Below are positions 1 to 7,577 of a stretch of 21,885 nucleotides of DNA, in pieces. The translations under genes were made by a program, and so were the position numbers. Within the stretch, counting starts at the first letter, position 1; each line of letters starts with the position of its first letter. Origin of the DNA: Firmicutes bacterium UBA3871 (GTDB taxonomy: Bacteria; Bacillota; Clostridia; Peptostreptococcales; Anaerovoracaceae); contig DGGP01000035.1 of the NCBI GenBank assembly GCA_002392265.1, forward strand, positions 1 to 21,885, written 5' to 3'. The notes below the pieces were generated by a model that was given only the letters and a program-made list of their open reading frames with translations, ran no database searches and had not been told where the DNA came from.

Positions 1-274
1 AGTCAACATCACGAATAAAGCTGAACTCAGTAGTCGCTTTTAACTTCTTGCTGTCCACAAGCTCCTTTAGCACCGCATCGATTACATCACCAATGTAATT
101 CTTTCCTGCGTTCACCATGTCGACCTTTTCAGCCTGCACGTCGAAGCCTATAGTATCAAATCCTGCAATCGCCTTGTCAACGGCAAGCGGAAGCCCGACA
201 TAGCCAAGACCGACAACTCCGACTTTCAGCGTTTTATTATCTATTTTCTTTATGAGTTCTTCTTTTATAGACAT
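1..274 (-). CDS. Nucleotide-sugar dehydrogenase, N-terminal part (UDP/GDP-sugar 6-dehydrogenase family)
   Basis: The first 91 residues are visible; the gene runs off the left edge. An ATG at 274 is preceded by an AAAGGAG ribosome binding site. Residues 17-31 read KVGVVGLGYVGLPLA, the NAD-binding Rossmann signature of the UDP-glucose/GDP-mannose dehydrogenase family; the GYVGLPLA form is common in WecC/TviB-type UDP-HexNAc 6-dehydrogenases. Such enzymes oxidise a nucleotide sugar twice at C6 to a uronic acid for capsule or O-antigen. The gene starts 24 bp after the glycosyltransferase stop on the same strand, so it is probably cotranscribed with the dideoxysugar genes. The family is clear, but the substrate cannot be read from this fragment. 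Confidence 0.85.
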   Translation of the reverse strand, partial: MSIKEELIKKIDNKTLKVGVVGLGYVGLPLAVDKAIAGFDTIGFDVQAEKVDMVNAGKNYIGDVIDAVLKELVDSKKLKATTEFSFIRDVD

Positions 275-298
275 TCTAAAGAGTCTCCTTTGTACACA

Positions 299-1231
299 TT
301 ACAATTGCTTTTTTTGCTTGTACAATTTTCTTAGCAACAATCCAATTTTTTTAGGAAATACACTTATCAACAGTAACACCCAATATGGACTTCTGTTGTA
401 TAATTTGATATATTGATAGTTTTCTTTAAGATCTTTGCAAGTGAAAGCCCCTTGTGAATGAGCTGAAAGCAACACTTTGTTATTAAGCATACCGCTTATT
501 TCAGTTCTTTTCCTGAAATGCTTCAGCTTTTCTTCATAAGTAAATCCCGGAAGCCTGAAAACCAGCTCGCTCCAGCCCCTAGCGTATATCTCCATAATAT
601 GCGAAATGTACGCTACAAATCCCGGGCGAAGCATTTCAACATAATCATTTTTTAAGTAACACAACCTCATGCCATGAAGACCTGCATAATCCAAGATAGC
701 ACCAAGGTGTGCAAACCCCGTTCCATGATATCTTTCAAATTCGCTTTTCTCAATCATATTACGGGAAAAGATATCTGCGCTTATCCAAGAGAGCCCTCCT
801 GTCGCAAACTTATATAGTATGATTTCCTTGTCTTCATATATTCCTTCTTTTATGTCTCCAACTACCTTAGGGTCGCCCAGAAACAAAAGGTCAGGTTTTT
901 CTTTCTGAAGCTTTTCTAGTATCGGATATACGTCTTTTCTGATAGTGTCATCATCGCCAAGAAGCCACGCGTATTCTGTTTGGGCAAGCTTTAATACCTT
1001 GTCAAAATTCCTATCCATGCCTATGTTTTCTTCGTTACATGAATAAACAATATAAGGATACTTTCCTCTAGCCTTAAGTACAACATCCTTAGTATCATCT
1101 GTAGAGCAGTTGTCGGAAATAATCACAGGTATTTCATATTTGCTTATGATCGGAATTAAATTTTCAAGGTTTTCTTTTAACTGGTCTCTTCGATTATATG
1201 TAGGAATACAAATCGACAAAATGTCATTCAT
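299..1231 (-). CDS. Family 2 glycosyltransferase (abequosyltransferase-like)
   Basis: This 310-residue GT-A glycosyltransferase has SICIPTYNR at residues 6-14, an SDNCSTDDT nucleotide-binding segment near 39-47, and the metal-binding GDDD at 92-95. The C-terminal 30 residues are basic and hydrophobic, as in membrane-associated GT2 enzymes. It follows the dideoxysugar reductase by 39 bp with a ribosome binding site (AAAGGA) before the ATG. Salmonella abequosyltransferase belongs to the same GT2 group and sits in the same setting, so transfer of a 3,6-dideoxyhexose to a lipid-linked repeat unit is the natural inference from context. The sequence itself fixes only the GT2 family, not donor or acceptor. 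Confidence 0.85.
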   Translation of the reverse strand: MNDILSICIPTYNRRDQLKENLENLIPIISKYEIPVIISDNCSTDDTKDVVLKARGKYPYIVYSCNEENIGMDRNFDKVLKLAQTEYAWLLGDDDTIRKDVYPILEKLQKEKPDLLFLGDPKVVGDIKEGIYEDKEIILYKFATGGLSWISADIFSRNMIEKSEFERYHGTGFAHLGAILDYAGLHGMRLCYLKNDYVEMLRPGFVAYISHIMEIYARGWSELVFRLPGFTYEEKLKHFRKRTEISGMLNNKVLLSAHSQGAFTCKDLKENYQYIKLYNRSPYWVLLLISVFPKKIGLLLRKLYKQKKQL

Positions 1232-1270
1232 TTTACTGTCCTTTTCCTCTCGCTTTTTCTGCTGTTCCCC

Positions 1271-2119
1271 TTAAAAGCCAAATTTACTTATGAGATACGG
1301 CGATGTTGAACTTGCTACAGAAAAAAGAATTTCCTCAGGTTTCATCTCAATTGCGCCAAAATTTAATGTTGAAGTAGATTTTAATTCCTCTTTCCGCTGC
1401 TCAACAAAACTCCTGAGCGTTCTACTCTCCCCTGTACCGACTTCAAAATGCCTGTACCCGCTATATTTTGGCAAATCATTTAACACCTTAATGTACGCTT
1501 CGGCAGCATCTTCAACCCGTACAAAATCTCTTTCTTGAGTTCCAAGAGTTAAATCTATTTGAGGAACATTTTCTTTAAGCTGTGTTTCAAGCCACGGCAC
1601 AAACTTATCCACGCGATCGCCCGGCCCGTAAATATGTTCCATGCACAAATTGATAAAACAGATTTTATCTTCTATTGCACGCAATCTCCCCCATTCACTA
1701 AACTGATATTTGGACAAGGTATAGTCCGGCATGTATAGGCGCTCACCTTTTTCAATTCTATCCGGAAGCTGCTTGCAAAAGAACGAATCTGTATTTACAA
1801 AATATCGGCACCCACACGCAATTGTACTTTCCAGAAGCATCATGGGAAAGACTAGATTACTCGAAAAAACTTCCTCTGTATTGGCATTACCTCTGCCGTA
1901 TGAAGTCGCACAATGCACAACAACCTCCGGCATGAAGTGTGAAATACCATCTTTCCAAGCATTCATGCTTATACCGGTATATTGCCCTTCCAAGTTGGCT
2001 ATCCTTTCCATGTCTGATGTTTCACGAAGAGTTGCCGCGACTGCATGTCCCTCGCGAAGCAATGCTCTCAGAACATTACTTCCCAAAAATCCGGTTGCGC
2101 CAGTTAAAAAGACTTTCAT
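1271..2119 (-). CDS. NAD(P)-dependent reductase, CDP-abequose/paratose synthase-like
   Basis: This 282-residue extended short-chain dehydrogenase/reductase has GATGFLG at residues 7-13 for NAD(P) binding, NTDSFF at 109-114, and the catalytic YTLSK (Y133, K137). It starts 2 bp after the rfbH stop, so the two are tightly coupled. In Salmonella and Yersinia O-antigen clusters the gene after rfbH is the CDP-abequose or CDP-paratose synthase, which reduces the 4-keto group of CDP-3,6-dideoxy-4-keto-glucose. The length fits those enzymes (about 280-300 residues). Which epimer is made cannot be told from the sequence, so no gene symbol is given. Confidence 0.75.
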   Translation of the reverse strand: MKVFLTGATGFLGSNVLRALLREGHAVAATLRETSDMERIANLEGQYTGISMNAWKDGISHFMPEVVVHCATSYGRGNANTEEVFSSNLVFPMMLLESTIACGCRYFVNTDSFFCKQLPDRIEKGERLYMPDYTLSKYQFSEWGRLRAIEDKICFINLCMEHIYGPGDRVDKFVPWLETQLKENVPQIDLTLGTQERDFVRVEDAAEAYIKVLNDLPKYSGYRHFEVGTGESRTLRSFVEQRKEELKSTSTLNFGAIEMKPEEILFSVASSTSPYLISKFGF

Positions 2120-2121
2120 TT

Positions 2122-3465
2122 TTATTTTTCCTCTATCGCTGCAATAATAATTCTTGCCATATAGTCTATCATTTCATCCGTCATTCCGGGATATACTCCT
2201 ACCCAAAATGCATTATTCATTACAAAATCGGTATTTTTCAAGCTCCCTACAACTCGATAGGCAAAACTATTCCTTATTTCGTCAAATGCAGGATGCTTTA
2301 TTAAATTCCCTGAAAAAAGCAATCTTGTCTGAATATTATGCTCTTCTATATACTTCGTAATTTTATTGCGTTCTATTCCACTACCTTCTTTTGCAGAGAT
2401 GATAAAGCCAAACCAAGAAGGTTCACTGTTTTCTGCGGGCTCTGGTAAAACTAATCTATCAGACACTGACTCTAGTGCGTTTCTCAGTCTTTGCCAATTA
2501 TGTTTCCTTCTTTCTATGAAACCGGGAAACTTCTCTAGCTGTGCACAGCCTACTGCAGCTTGCATATCCGTAACCTTTAGGTTGTAGCCCAAATGGCTGT
2601 ATACGTATTTATGGTCATATCCAAAAGGTAACTCTCCAAATTGCCCATCAAACCTATGCCCACAAATGCCATCCTGGCCTGAAGGGCATATGCAGTCACG
2701 CCCCCAATCACGATAAGATAAAATCAATTTGTGTAGTAACGGATTGTCAGTATAGACGGCTCCGCCCTCGCCCATTGTCATGTGATGCGGTGGGTAAAAA
2801 GAACTTGTTCCTATATCACCCCAAGTACCCGTAAATTTTGTAATTCCATCTATGGTATATTTTGAACCTAACGCATCGCAATTGTCCTCTACCAACCAAA
2901 GATTGTGCTTATCACAAAAAAACCTAACCGCCTTTATATTAAATGGGTTGCCTAATGTATGCGCCACCATCACTGCTTTCGTTTTGGGACTGCATGCCTC
3001 TTCAAGCCTATCAATATCAATATTATACTGGGGTATAGTTACATCCACAAATACAGGGACTGCCCCATATTGCAGAATGGGTGCAACCGTTGTCGGAAAC
3101 CCACAAGCAACAGTTATAATTTCGTCACCCCGTTTTATCTGCCTCTCGCCAAGCTCTGGCGCTGTAAGCGCAGTGAACGCTATCAAGTTTGCGGATGAGC
3201 CGGAATTCACCAAGTGAACATACTTAACACCAAGCCATTTTGCGAAATCCTTCTCAAATTTATCTGCAAACCTACCTGTTGTAAGCCAAAAGTCAAGCAT
3301 TGCATCCGTGAGAGCTTGCATTTCTTTCTCATCGAAAACACGAGCTGCATAAGGCATGCGCTCCCCCTCTCGGAATTTTTCTTTCCTCTCTTTGAAATCT
3401 CGGTAATATTGCGCAACTATCTCTTTTATGTAGTTCCGCGCTTCCTCTTCATTTTTCCAATTCAT
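2122..3465 (-). CDS. rfbH: CDP-6-deoxy-4-hexulose 3-dehydrase (E1), PLP and [2Fe-2S] enzyme
   Basis: This 447-residue protein removes the C3 hydroxyl of CDP-6-deoxy-4-keto-glucose. It has the DegT/DnrJ/EryC1/StrS aminotransferase fold, but the PLP lysine is replaced by histidine: FYPPHHMTMGEGG has H227 where aminotransferases have Lys, the hallmark of the E1 dehydrase. Cysteines 196, 258, 260 and 268 fit the E1 cluster pattern C-Xn-C-X1-C-X7-C, with n = 61 here. The ATG at 3465 is preferred to a TTG one codon upstream because AGGG lies 8 bp before it. It overlaps the end of rfbG by 17 bp. Only the loop between the first two cysteines differs in length from the Yersinia pattern I recall (57). 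Confidence 0.93.
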   Translation of the reverse strand: MNWKNEEEARNYIKEIVAQYYRDFKERKEKFREGERMPYAARVFDEKEMQALTDAMLDFWLTTGRFADKFEKDFAKWLGVKYVHLVNSGSSANLIAFTALTAPELGERQIKRGDEIITVACGFPTTVAPILQYGAVPVFVDVTIPQYNIDIDRLEEACSPKTKAVMVAHTLGNPFNIKAVRFFCDKHNLWLVEDNCDALGSKYTIDGITKFTGTWGDIGTSSFYPPHHMTMGEGGAVYTDNPLLHKLILSYRDWGRDCICPSGQDGICGHRFDGQFGELPFGYDHKYVYSHLGYNLKVTDMQAAVGCAQLEKFPGFIERRKHNWQRLRNALESVSDRLVLPEPAENSEPSWFGFIISAKEGSGIERNKITKYIEEHNIQTRLLFSGNLIKHPAFDEIRNSFAYRVVGSLKNTDFVMNNAFWVGVYPGMTDEMIDYMARIIIAAIEEK

Positions 3466-4528
3466 CAATTTGCCCTATATACTCCTTTATCTGTCTATCC
3501 GTGACACTTCTTAAATCTTCGTTTTCAAGCCAAGCTTTGCTCCACTCAACAACTTTTTCGACTGCCTTCTCAAGATTCCAGTGCGGATTCCAAGCAAATG
3601 TCTGCCTCAGTTTATCACAATTGAGTTTTAAATACTTTGCCTCATGCGGAGCGTTTTTCTCTGCCTTGTTCTCCCAACGCTGACCATTGCCCCACGCCTT
3701 GCAAAACATATCTGCAAGTACTCCTGTTGTGACACAATCGCTCTCATCAGGTCCTACATTGTAACTGCCGGACTTTGTAATATCTCCGTACTGTGCCTTC
3801 CCAATCATGAGGTATGCAAAGAGCGGCTCCAGTACATGCTGATACGGTCTAGTGGAATTTGGATTTCTGATTATGACAGGCTTTCCTTCCATTGCTGCTC
3901 TCACGCAATCAGGAATTATGCGATCTCTTGCGAAATCACCGCCGCCTATGACATTGCCTGCCCGTGCAGTACTTACAGCAACTCTTCCGTCAGAAAAATA
4001 ACTACTTCTGTAGCTATGTGTCACAAGTTCCGAACACGATTTGCTGTTAGAATAAGGATCGTAACCATCAAGAGGTTCATCCTCTACGAACGCCTCATCA
4101 AGATCTCTGTTTAGATAAACCTTATCCGTTGTTACATTCAGGAAGGATTTCACCGAATCAGACAGCCTCACGCACTCCAAGATGTTTGCAGTGCCCATAA
4201 CGTTGGTTTCGTATGTATAAAGTGGCCTCTCATAGCCTTCTTTTACTATCGGTTGGGCCGCCATATGGATTACAATCTCAGGTTTCGCCTCATCAAAAGC
4301 CCTTCTGAGTTTATGAAAATCCCTGATATCCCCTATAACTGAGTTTATATCTTTACCTATTCCTGCAATCTCGAAAAGGTTAGGATTTGTCGGTGGCTTC
4401 AAAGCATAGCCGGTAACATCTGCGCCGGCCAAGGTCAGAATCCGGCATAGCCATGCACCTTTAAATCCCGTATGCCCTGTGATAAAAACTTTTTTCCTCT
4501 TGTAAAAACTACTATCAAAGTTATTCAT
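3449..4528 (-). CDS. rfbG: CDP-glucose 4,6-dehydratase
   Basis: This 359-residue extended SDR enzyme converts CDP-glucose to CDP-4-keto-6-deoxy-glucose. The NAD-binding TGHTGFKG lies at residues 17-24. The catalytic set is T134-D135-K136 (in NVTTDKVY) with Y159 and K163 (YSNSK). The TDK triad, rather than TDE, marks CDP-glucose dehydratases as distinct from dTDP-glucose dehydratases. It starts 9 bp after rfbF and overlaps rfbH by 17 bp, giving the same order as in Gram-negative O-antigen loci. Full length with no visible defect. Confidence 0.93.
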   Translation of the reverse strand: MNNFDSSFYKRKKVFITGHTGFKGAWLCRILTLAGADVTGYALKPPTNPNLFEIAGIGKDINSVIGDIRDFHKLRRAFDEAKPEIVIHMAAQPIVKEGYERPLYTYETNVMGTANILECVRLSDSVKSFLNVTTDKVYLNRDLDEAFVEDEPLDGYDPYSNSKSCSELVTHSYRSSYFSDGRVAVSTARAGNVIGGGDFARDRIIPDCVRAAMEGKPVIIRNPNSTRPYQHVLEPLFAYLMIGKAQYGDITKSGSYNVGPDESDCVTTGVLADMFCKAWGNGQRWENKAEKNAPHEAKYLKLNCDKLRQTFAWNPHWNLEKAVEKVVEWSKAWLENEDLRSVTDRQIKEYIGQIDELEK

Positions 4529-4537
4529 CTTCTTCGA

Positions 4538-5317
4538 TTATATCCATACCTTCCACGGAGCATTATTATTCGCCCACATTTTCTCCAACTGTTCTTTTTC
4601 ACGGAAAGTGTCCATACACGCCCAAAACCCTTCATGCTTGTAAGCCATTAACTGCCCCTCTTTTGCAACACGCTCGAGAGGAGCTTTTTCAAGAACAGTT
4701 TCATCTCCATCAATGTAGTCTATAAAATCCGGCTGGCACACCATAAAGCCAATGTTGATCATATTTCCATCGCCTTGAGTCTTTTCGCGGAACTCCTTTA
4801 TATGACAATCCTCGGTAATGTCAAGTACGCCAAAACGCTGTCCGGCATTATATGCGGACATTGTAACCATCTTCCCATGAGACTTATGAAAATCTAAAAG
4901 CTTTTTAATATCTACATTTGAAACGCCATCGCCATAAGTCAGCATAAATGGCTCGTTTCCAATATACTCCCGTACACGCTTCACACGCCCGCCTGTCATG
5001 GTATTAAGCCCTGTGTCTGCGACGGTTACTTTCCATGGCTCAGAGAAATTGTGGTGAACAATCATTTCATTTTTACCATTAGTGAAATCATATGTAATAT
5101 CCGATGTATGCAAAAAATAATCTGCAAAATACTCTTTTATAACGTGCTGCTTATACCCTGCACACACAATAAACTCATTGAACCCATAGTGACTATACAG
5201 TTTCATTATATGCAGCAGAATTGGCATTCCACCAAGTTCTACCATTGGTTTTGGCTTGTATTGACTTTCTTCGGAAATTCGTGTACCGAATCCTCCGGCA
5301 AGTATTACAACTTTCAT
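4538..5317 (-). CDS. rfbF: Glucose-1-phosphate cytidylyltransferase
   Basis: This 259-residue sugar nucleotidyltransferase makes CDP-glucose from CTP and glucose-1-phosphate, the first committed step of the pathway. The N-terminus carries AGGFGTRISEE and YKPKPMVELGG, the nucleotide-binding signature, and GDGVSNVD near residues 129-136 holds the metal-binding Asp. The ATG at 5317 is chosen because the protein then begins MKVVILAGG like known RfbF, with GAAAGG upstream; a longer reading from 5377 adds 20 unconserved residues and would start only four bases below the -10 box. It is the first gene of the operon. Confidence 0.93.
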   Translation of the reverse strand: MKVVILAGGFGTRISEESQYKPKPMVELGGMPILLHIMKLYSHYGFNEFIVCAGYKQHVIKEYFADYFLHTSDITYDFTNGKNEMIVHHNFSEPWKVTVADTGLNTMTGGRVKRVREYIGNEPFMLTYGDGVSNVDIKKLLDFHKSHGKMVTMSAYNAGQRFGVLDITEDCHIKEFREKTQGDGNMINIGFMVCQPDFIDYIDGDETVLEKAPLERVAKEGQLMAYKHEGFWACMDTFREKEQLEKMWANNNAPWKVWI

Positions 5318-5380
5318 TATGTTCTTCGCCTTTCGTATAATGCCCCCGGCCACCGCCAAAAGCACACAATTTAACATCTT

Positions 5381-5409
5381 ATTATACCAATAATCCCCCC
5401 GTTAGTAAA
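5381..5409 (-). promoter_or_regulatory. Predicted promoter of the rfb operon
   Basis: On the minus strand a perfect -10 TATAAT (5386-5381) and a -35 TTTACT (5409-5404) are separated by 17 bp. They sit about 65 bp upstream of the rfbF ATG. This is the only good sigma-A type promoter between the ATPase gene and rfbF, so it probably drives the whole polysaccharide operon. Confidence 0.6.
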
Positions 5410-5426
5410 CCAACAGAGGGATTATT
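5389..5426. repeat. 9-bp inverted repeat across the rfb promoter
   Basis: AATAATCCC at 5389-5397 is perfectly repeated in inverse as GGGATTATT at 5418-5426, with a 20-bp gap. The left arm lies in the -35/-10 spacer of the predicted rfb promoter and the right arm just upstream of the -35. It could be an operator for a dimeric regulator. As a hairpin it would have T-rich sequence on its + side, so a weak terminator is the alternative. Confidence 0.45.
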
Positions 5427-5437
5427 TTCTCTATTTC

Positions 5438-5503
5438 TCACTCATCCTTAACCTTCACATCCGGCAACAGCCCGATGAAACGTGCGAGGCAAACGATGTT
5501 CAT
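5438..5503 (-). CDS. Possible 21-residue peptide coupled to the ATPase gene
   Basis: An ATG at 5503 overlaps the TGA of the ATPase gene (ATGA) and is preceded by GGAGG inside the last ATPase codons with 10 bp spacing. It encodes a 21-residue peptide (starts MNIVCLARF, ends KVKDE). The overlap and ribosome binding site favour translation, but nothing else supports function. It may be the stub of a longer gene lost when the rfb operon was placed here. Confidence 0.3.
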   Translation of the reverse strand: MNIVCLARFIGLLPDVKVKDE

Positions 5504-6924
5504 GAATACAAATCCTCCAATGTTATGCACTGCACATTTGGAATATCAGCAGTGTCAAACCATTTTGTGAAACCGCTTAAAGAAAACAGCAGGTACCCGG
5601 TAACATTATATTTCCCGGATATAAGCTTCGATCTTTGAACCAGTGTCTCGTATGTTTCTTTATCGATTTTCTCGTTCTTAAACTTGCATTCGCCCAAAAC
5701 CGCCGTGTTATCAACTGCGGAAATGCCCACAACATCGATGTCTGCCGATTGATTGGATCGTTTACCGTCCGCATTAACAATCTGCTCAATGCCCCACCAG
5801 GTTCCTGTTTGTGTTATGAAATTTCCAAAGGCTCCGGTGACTCCTTTCTCCAATGTGTAGTATCTGCACATTTCTTCAAAAACGCTCGACATAAAAGAAT
5901 GTAGCTGCGGCTTTACCACCTTTTCATAATAGAAATCGCCTTGCCCCATCTCTATCACGCTGACAGCTTTTGGGATAAATAGATACCAGAACTTAAACAT
6001 GTGGTCCTTTAAGATATATTGTGTCTTCTTTTTATTTTTCTCATCAGTAATGCAAGCTCTTTTTTCTACAAGTCCCACACTAATCAGTTTCTCTAGCGAA
6101 TACAGCACTGTGGTTTCTTTTTCATGCACCTTTGTTGCTAAAAGACTTACTGTATTTGCGCCTGAAGCCACCTGCTCAATTATATTGTTAACAAGCGTTG
6201 TGTCAGAGAATTCCTGTGTCAAAAGATTCTTGGTTTCGTCAAAAAGGTATCCGCCGGCATCAAAAAACAGCCTTTTTATATTATCATCGAGACTGGCATT
6301 CCTATCAAACAGCGACAAATATTTTGCCACACCTCCGGTTACACCGTAGCATATAGCCTTTTCTTCAGCGGAATAACCCGGAACAAACTCTGCCGAATTT
6401 TTATAATTAAACGGCTCAAGTTTAATCTGTGAATCCCTCCTGCCAAACAAAGGACTTTTCTCGCTGAGCACCTTCTTTTCCATAAAGCTTAATGCCGAAC
6501 CGCACAGTATCAGCATTATCTCTTTGTCAAGCCACTCCGTATCAATGTATTTCTGAAAAACAGACAAAAGTGCCTCGTCCTTTTCCGCCCAATATGGCAA
6601 CTCGTCTATCACGACAACCAACTTTTTTCCTTCGTGCGAAAGCTTTCTCGTAATAGCATCCAGCACACTTTCCGGCGAAGCAAATTTTGCTTCGCTGTAC
6701 GCAGGGTCAATCACATCCATCGCTTGCTTTGCAAACAGCTCCAGGTTTCGCTCCGCACCAACCTTTGTGGCTGTATAAAATATTGCTTTTTTCCCCTTTA
6801 TGAACTCTCTGAGCATAAACGACTTTCCAACTCTGCGACGTCCATACAGCACAATCATGCCAAAGCCCTTTTTTTCATATGCTCTTTCCAGTACGCCAAG
6901 CTCTTTCTCTCTTCCTATGAACAC
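5500..6924 (-). CDS. AAA-type ATPase with C-terminal DUF234 (nuclease-like) domain
   Basis: A 474-residue protein starting at GTG 6924, with GAGGG 9 bp upstream. The N-terminal archaeal-ATPase-like P-loop domain has Walker A GRRRVGKS (28-35) and Walker B LVVVIDELPY (D107, E108). A winged-helix segment follows at about 255-305. The C-terminal DUF234 region contains DIDVVG (D395, D397) and GECKF (E412, K414), the D...ExK arrangement of PD-(D/E)XK nuclease-like folds. Such proteins are widespread in archaea and Bacillota, with no settled function. It has its own promoter and is not part of the sugar pathway. Full length, no visible defect. Confidence 0.85.
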   Translation of the reverse strand: MFIGREKELGVLERAYEKKGFGMIVLYGRRRVGKSFMLREFIKGKKAIFYTATKVGAERNLELFAKQAMDVIDPAYSEAKFASPESVLDAITRKLSHEGKKLVVVIDELPYWAEKDEALLSVFQKYIDTEWLDKEIMLILCGSALSFMEKKVLSEKSPLFGRRDSQIKLEPFNYKNSAEFVPGYSAEEKAICYGVTGGVAKYLSLFDRNASLDDNIKRLFFDAGGYLFDETKNLLTQEFSDTTLVNNIIEQVASGANTVSLLATKVHEKETTVLYSLEKLISVGLVEKRACITDEKNKKKTQYILKDHMFKFWYLFIPKAVSVIEMGQGDFYYEKVVKPQLHSFMSSVFEEMCRYYTLEKGVTGAFGNFITQTGTWWGIEQIVNADGKRSNQSADIDVVGISAVDNTAVLGECKFKNEKIDKETYETLVQRSKLISGKYNVTGYLLFSLSGFTKWFDTADIPNVQCITLEDLYS

Positions 6925-6942
6925 TTCCTTTTACCCTCTTTC

Positions 6943-6987
6943 ATTCAAATCGTTTTCATTCAGTTCGATTTTATTCAAATTGATTTC
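6943..6987. repeat. Three tandem 15-bp repeats in the ATPase gene leader
   Basis: Units at 6943-6957, 6958-6972 and 6973-6987 each begin ATTCA and share the pattern ATTCAAATTGATTTC with a few changes. They lie between the predicted -10 and the ribosome binding site of the ATPase gene, so they are in the transcribed leader or are operator sites just downstream of the transcription start. Confidence 0.6.
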
Positions 6988-6992
6988 AATAT

Positions 6993-7021
6993 ATTTTAAC
7001 ACCATTTTTCTCCGAACGCAA
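6993..7021 (-). promoter_or_regulatory. Predicted promoter of the ATPase/DUF234 gene
   Basis: On the minus strand, -35 TTGCGT (7021-7016) and -10 TAAAAT (6998-6993) are separated by 17 bp, about 70 bp upstream of the GTG start. The tandem 15-bp repeats follow immediately. Confidence 0.5.
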
Positions 7022-7064
7022 TAGACCTTTCAAGGAAACTGCAAAAACCCGCCGTGTAGCATAT

Positions 7065-7556
7065 TTAGCGCGCCATCCTTATTCTTTTATAAATTTCGAA
7101 TTGGCGGCGGAGTTCTGCTTCTTCGTCGATAGCCAGCCCTTTGGCTTCGAGTATGCGGTCGGCAGCTTGGGCCGGGTCCATTGTGTGGTAAGGCAGAAAC
7201 ATGCCACGCAGCTCGCTTGGTTTAATTATGCCATAAACGCGGCGCGACGAGAAGTCATACGTGTAGGCCATATAGCGATAAATGTAGCCCATCCAGTAAA
7301 GCTCGTTTGCGGTATAAACTATCGAGCCGTATTTTGACTCACCATACTCCTCCGTAACGCGCTCCAGCAAATCCTTTGCTTGTAGCGTTTTATCCAAAAT
7401 CGCACCGGTATCCAGCTGTTTTATAATCTCGCTGTTCATAAATCGCCTGATGAAAATAGCGGAACCGGTAGGAATCAACGATGCCGACAATTCAAAGGCA
7501 TCCGCTTGCAGCTCGCAAAGGATCAGGCCATCTTTATCTATTTTTTTTACCTTCAT
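7065..7556 (-). CDS. Putative antitoxin or partner of the HTH-DUF3990 protein
   Basis: A 163-residue protein not assigned to a named family from the sequence alone. The centre reads ANELYWMGYIYRYMAYTYDF, rich in aromatic residues, followed by a conserved-looking SSRRVYGIIKP...FLPYHTMDP segment, then charged helices. No signal peptide or membrane segment. It starts 21 bp after the HTH-ART gene with AAGGTGG before the ATG, so the two form an operon. Its size and its position behind an ADP-ribosyltransferase-like toxin candidate suggest the neutralising partner. That role is inference; similar proteins near DUF3990 genes are from memory and were not checked. Confidence 0.6.
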   Translation of the reverse strand: MKVKKIDKDGLILCELQADAFELSASLIPTGSAIFIRRFMNSEIIKQLDTGAILDKTLQAKDLLERVTEEYGESKYGSIVYTANELYWMGYIYRYMAYTYDFSSRRVYGIIKPSELRGMFLPYHTMDPAQAADRILEAKGLAIDEEAELRRQFEIYKRIRMAR

Positions 7557-7577
7557 TTTTCCACCTTCTGCACGCCT

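Noticed and set aside
5318..5377. N-terminal extension of rfbF from 5377
   Set aside because: It would start four bases from the -10 box and lacks a ribosome site; known RfbF proteins begin at MKVVILAGG.
7022..7064. Possible terminator after the 163-residue partner gene
   Set aside because: GGCGGGTTTTT looks terminator-like, but no matching stem arm is present.
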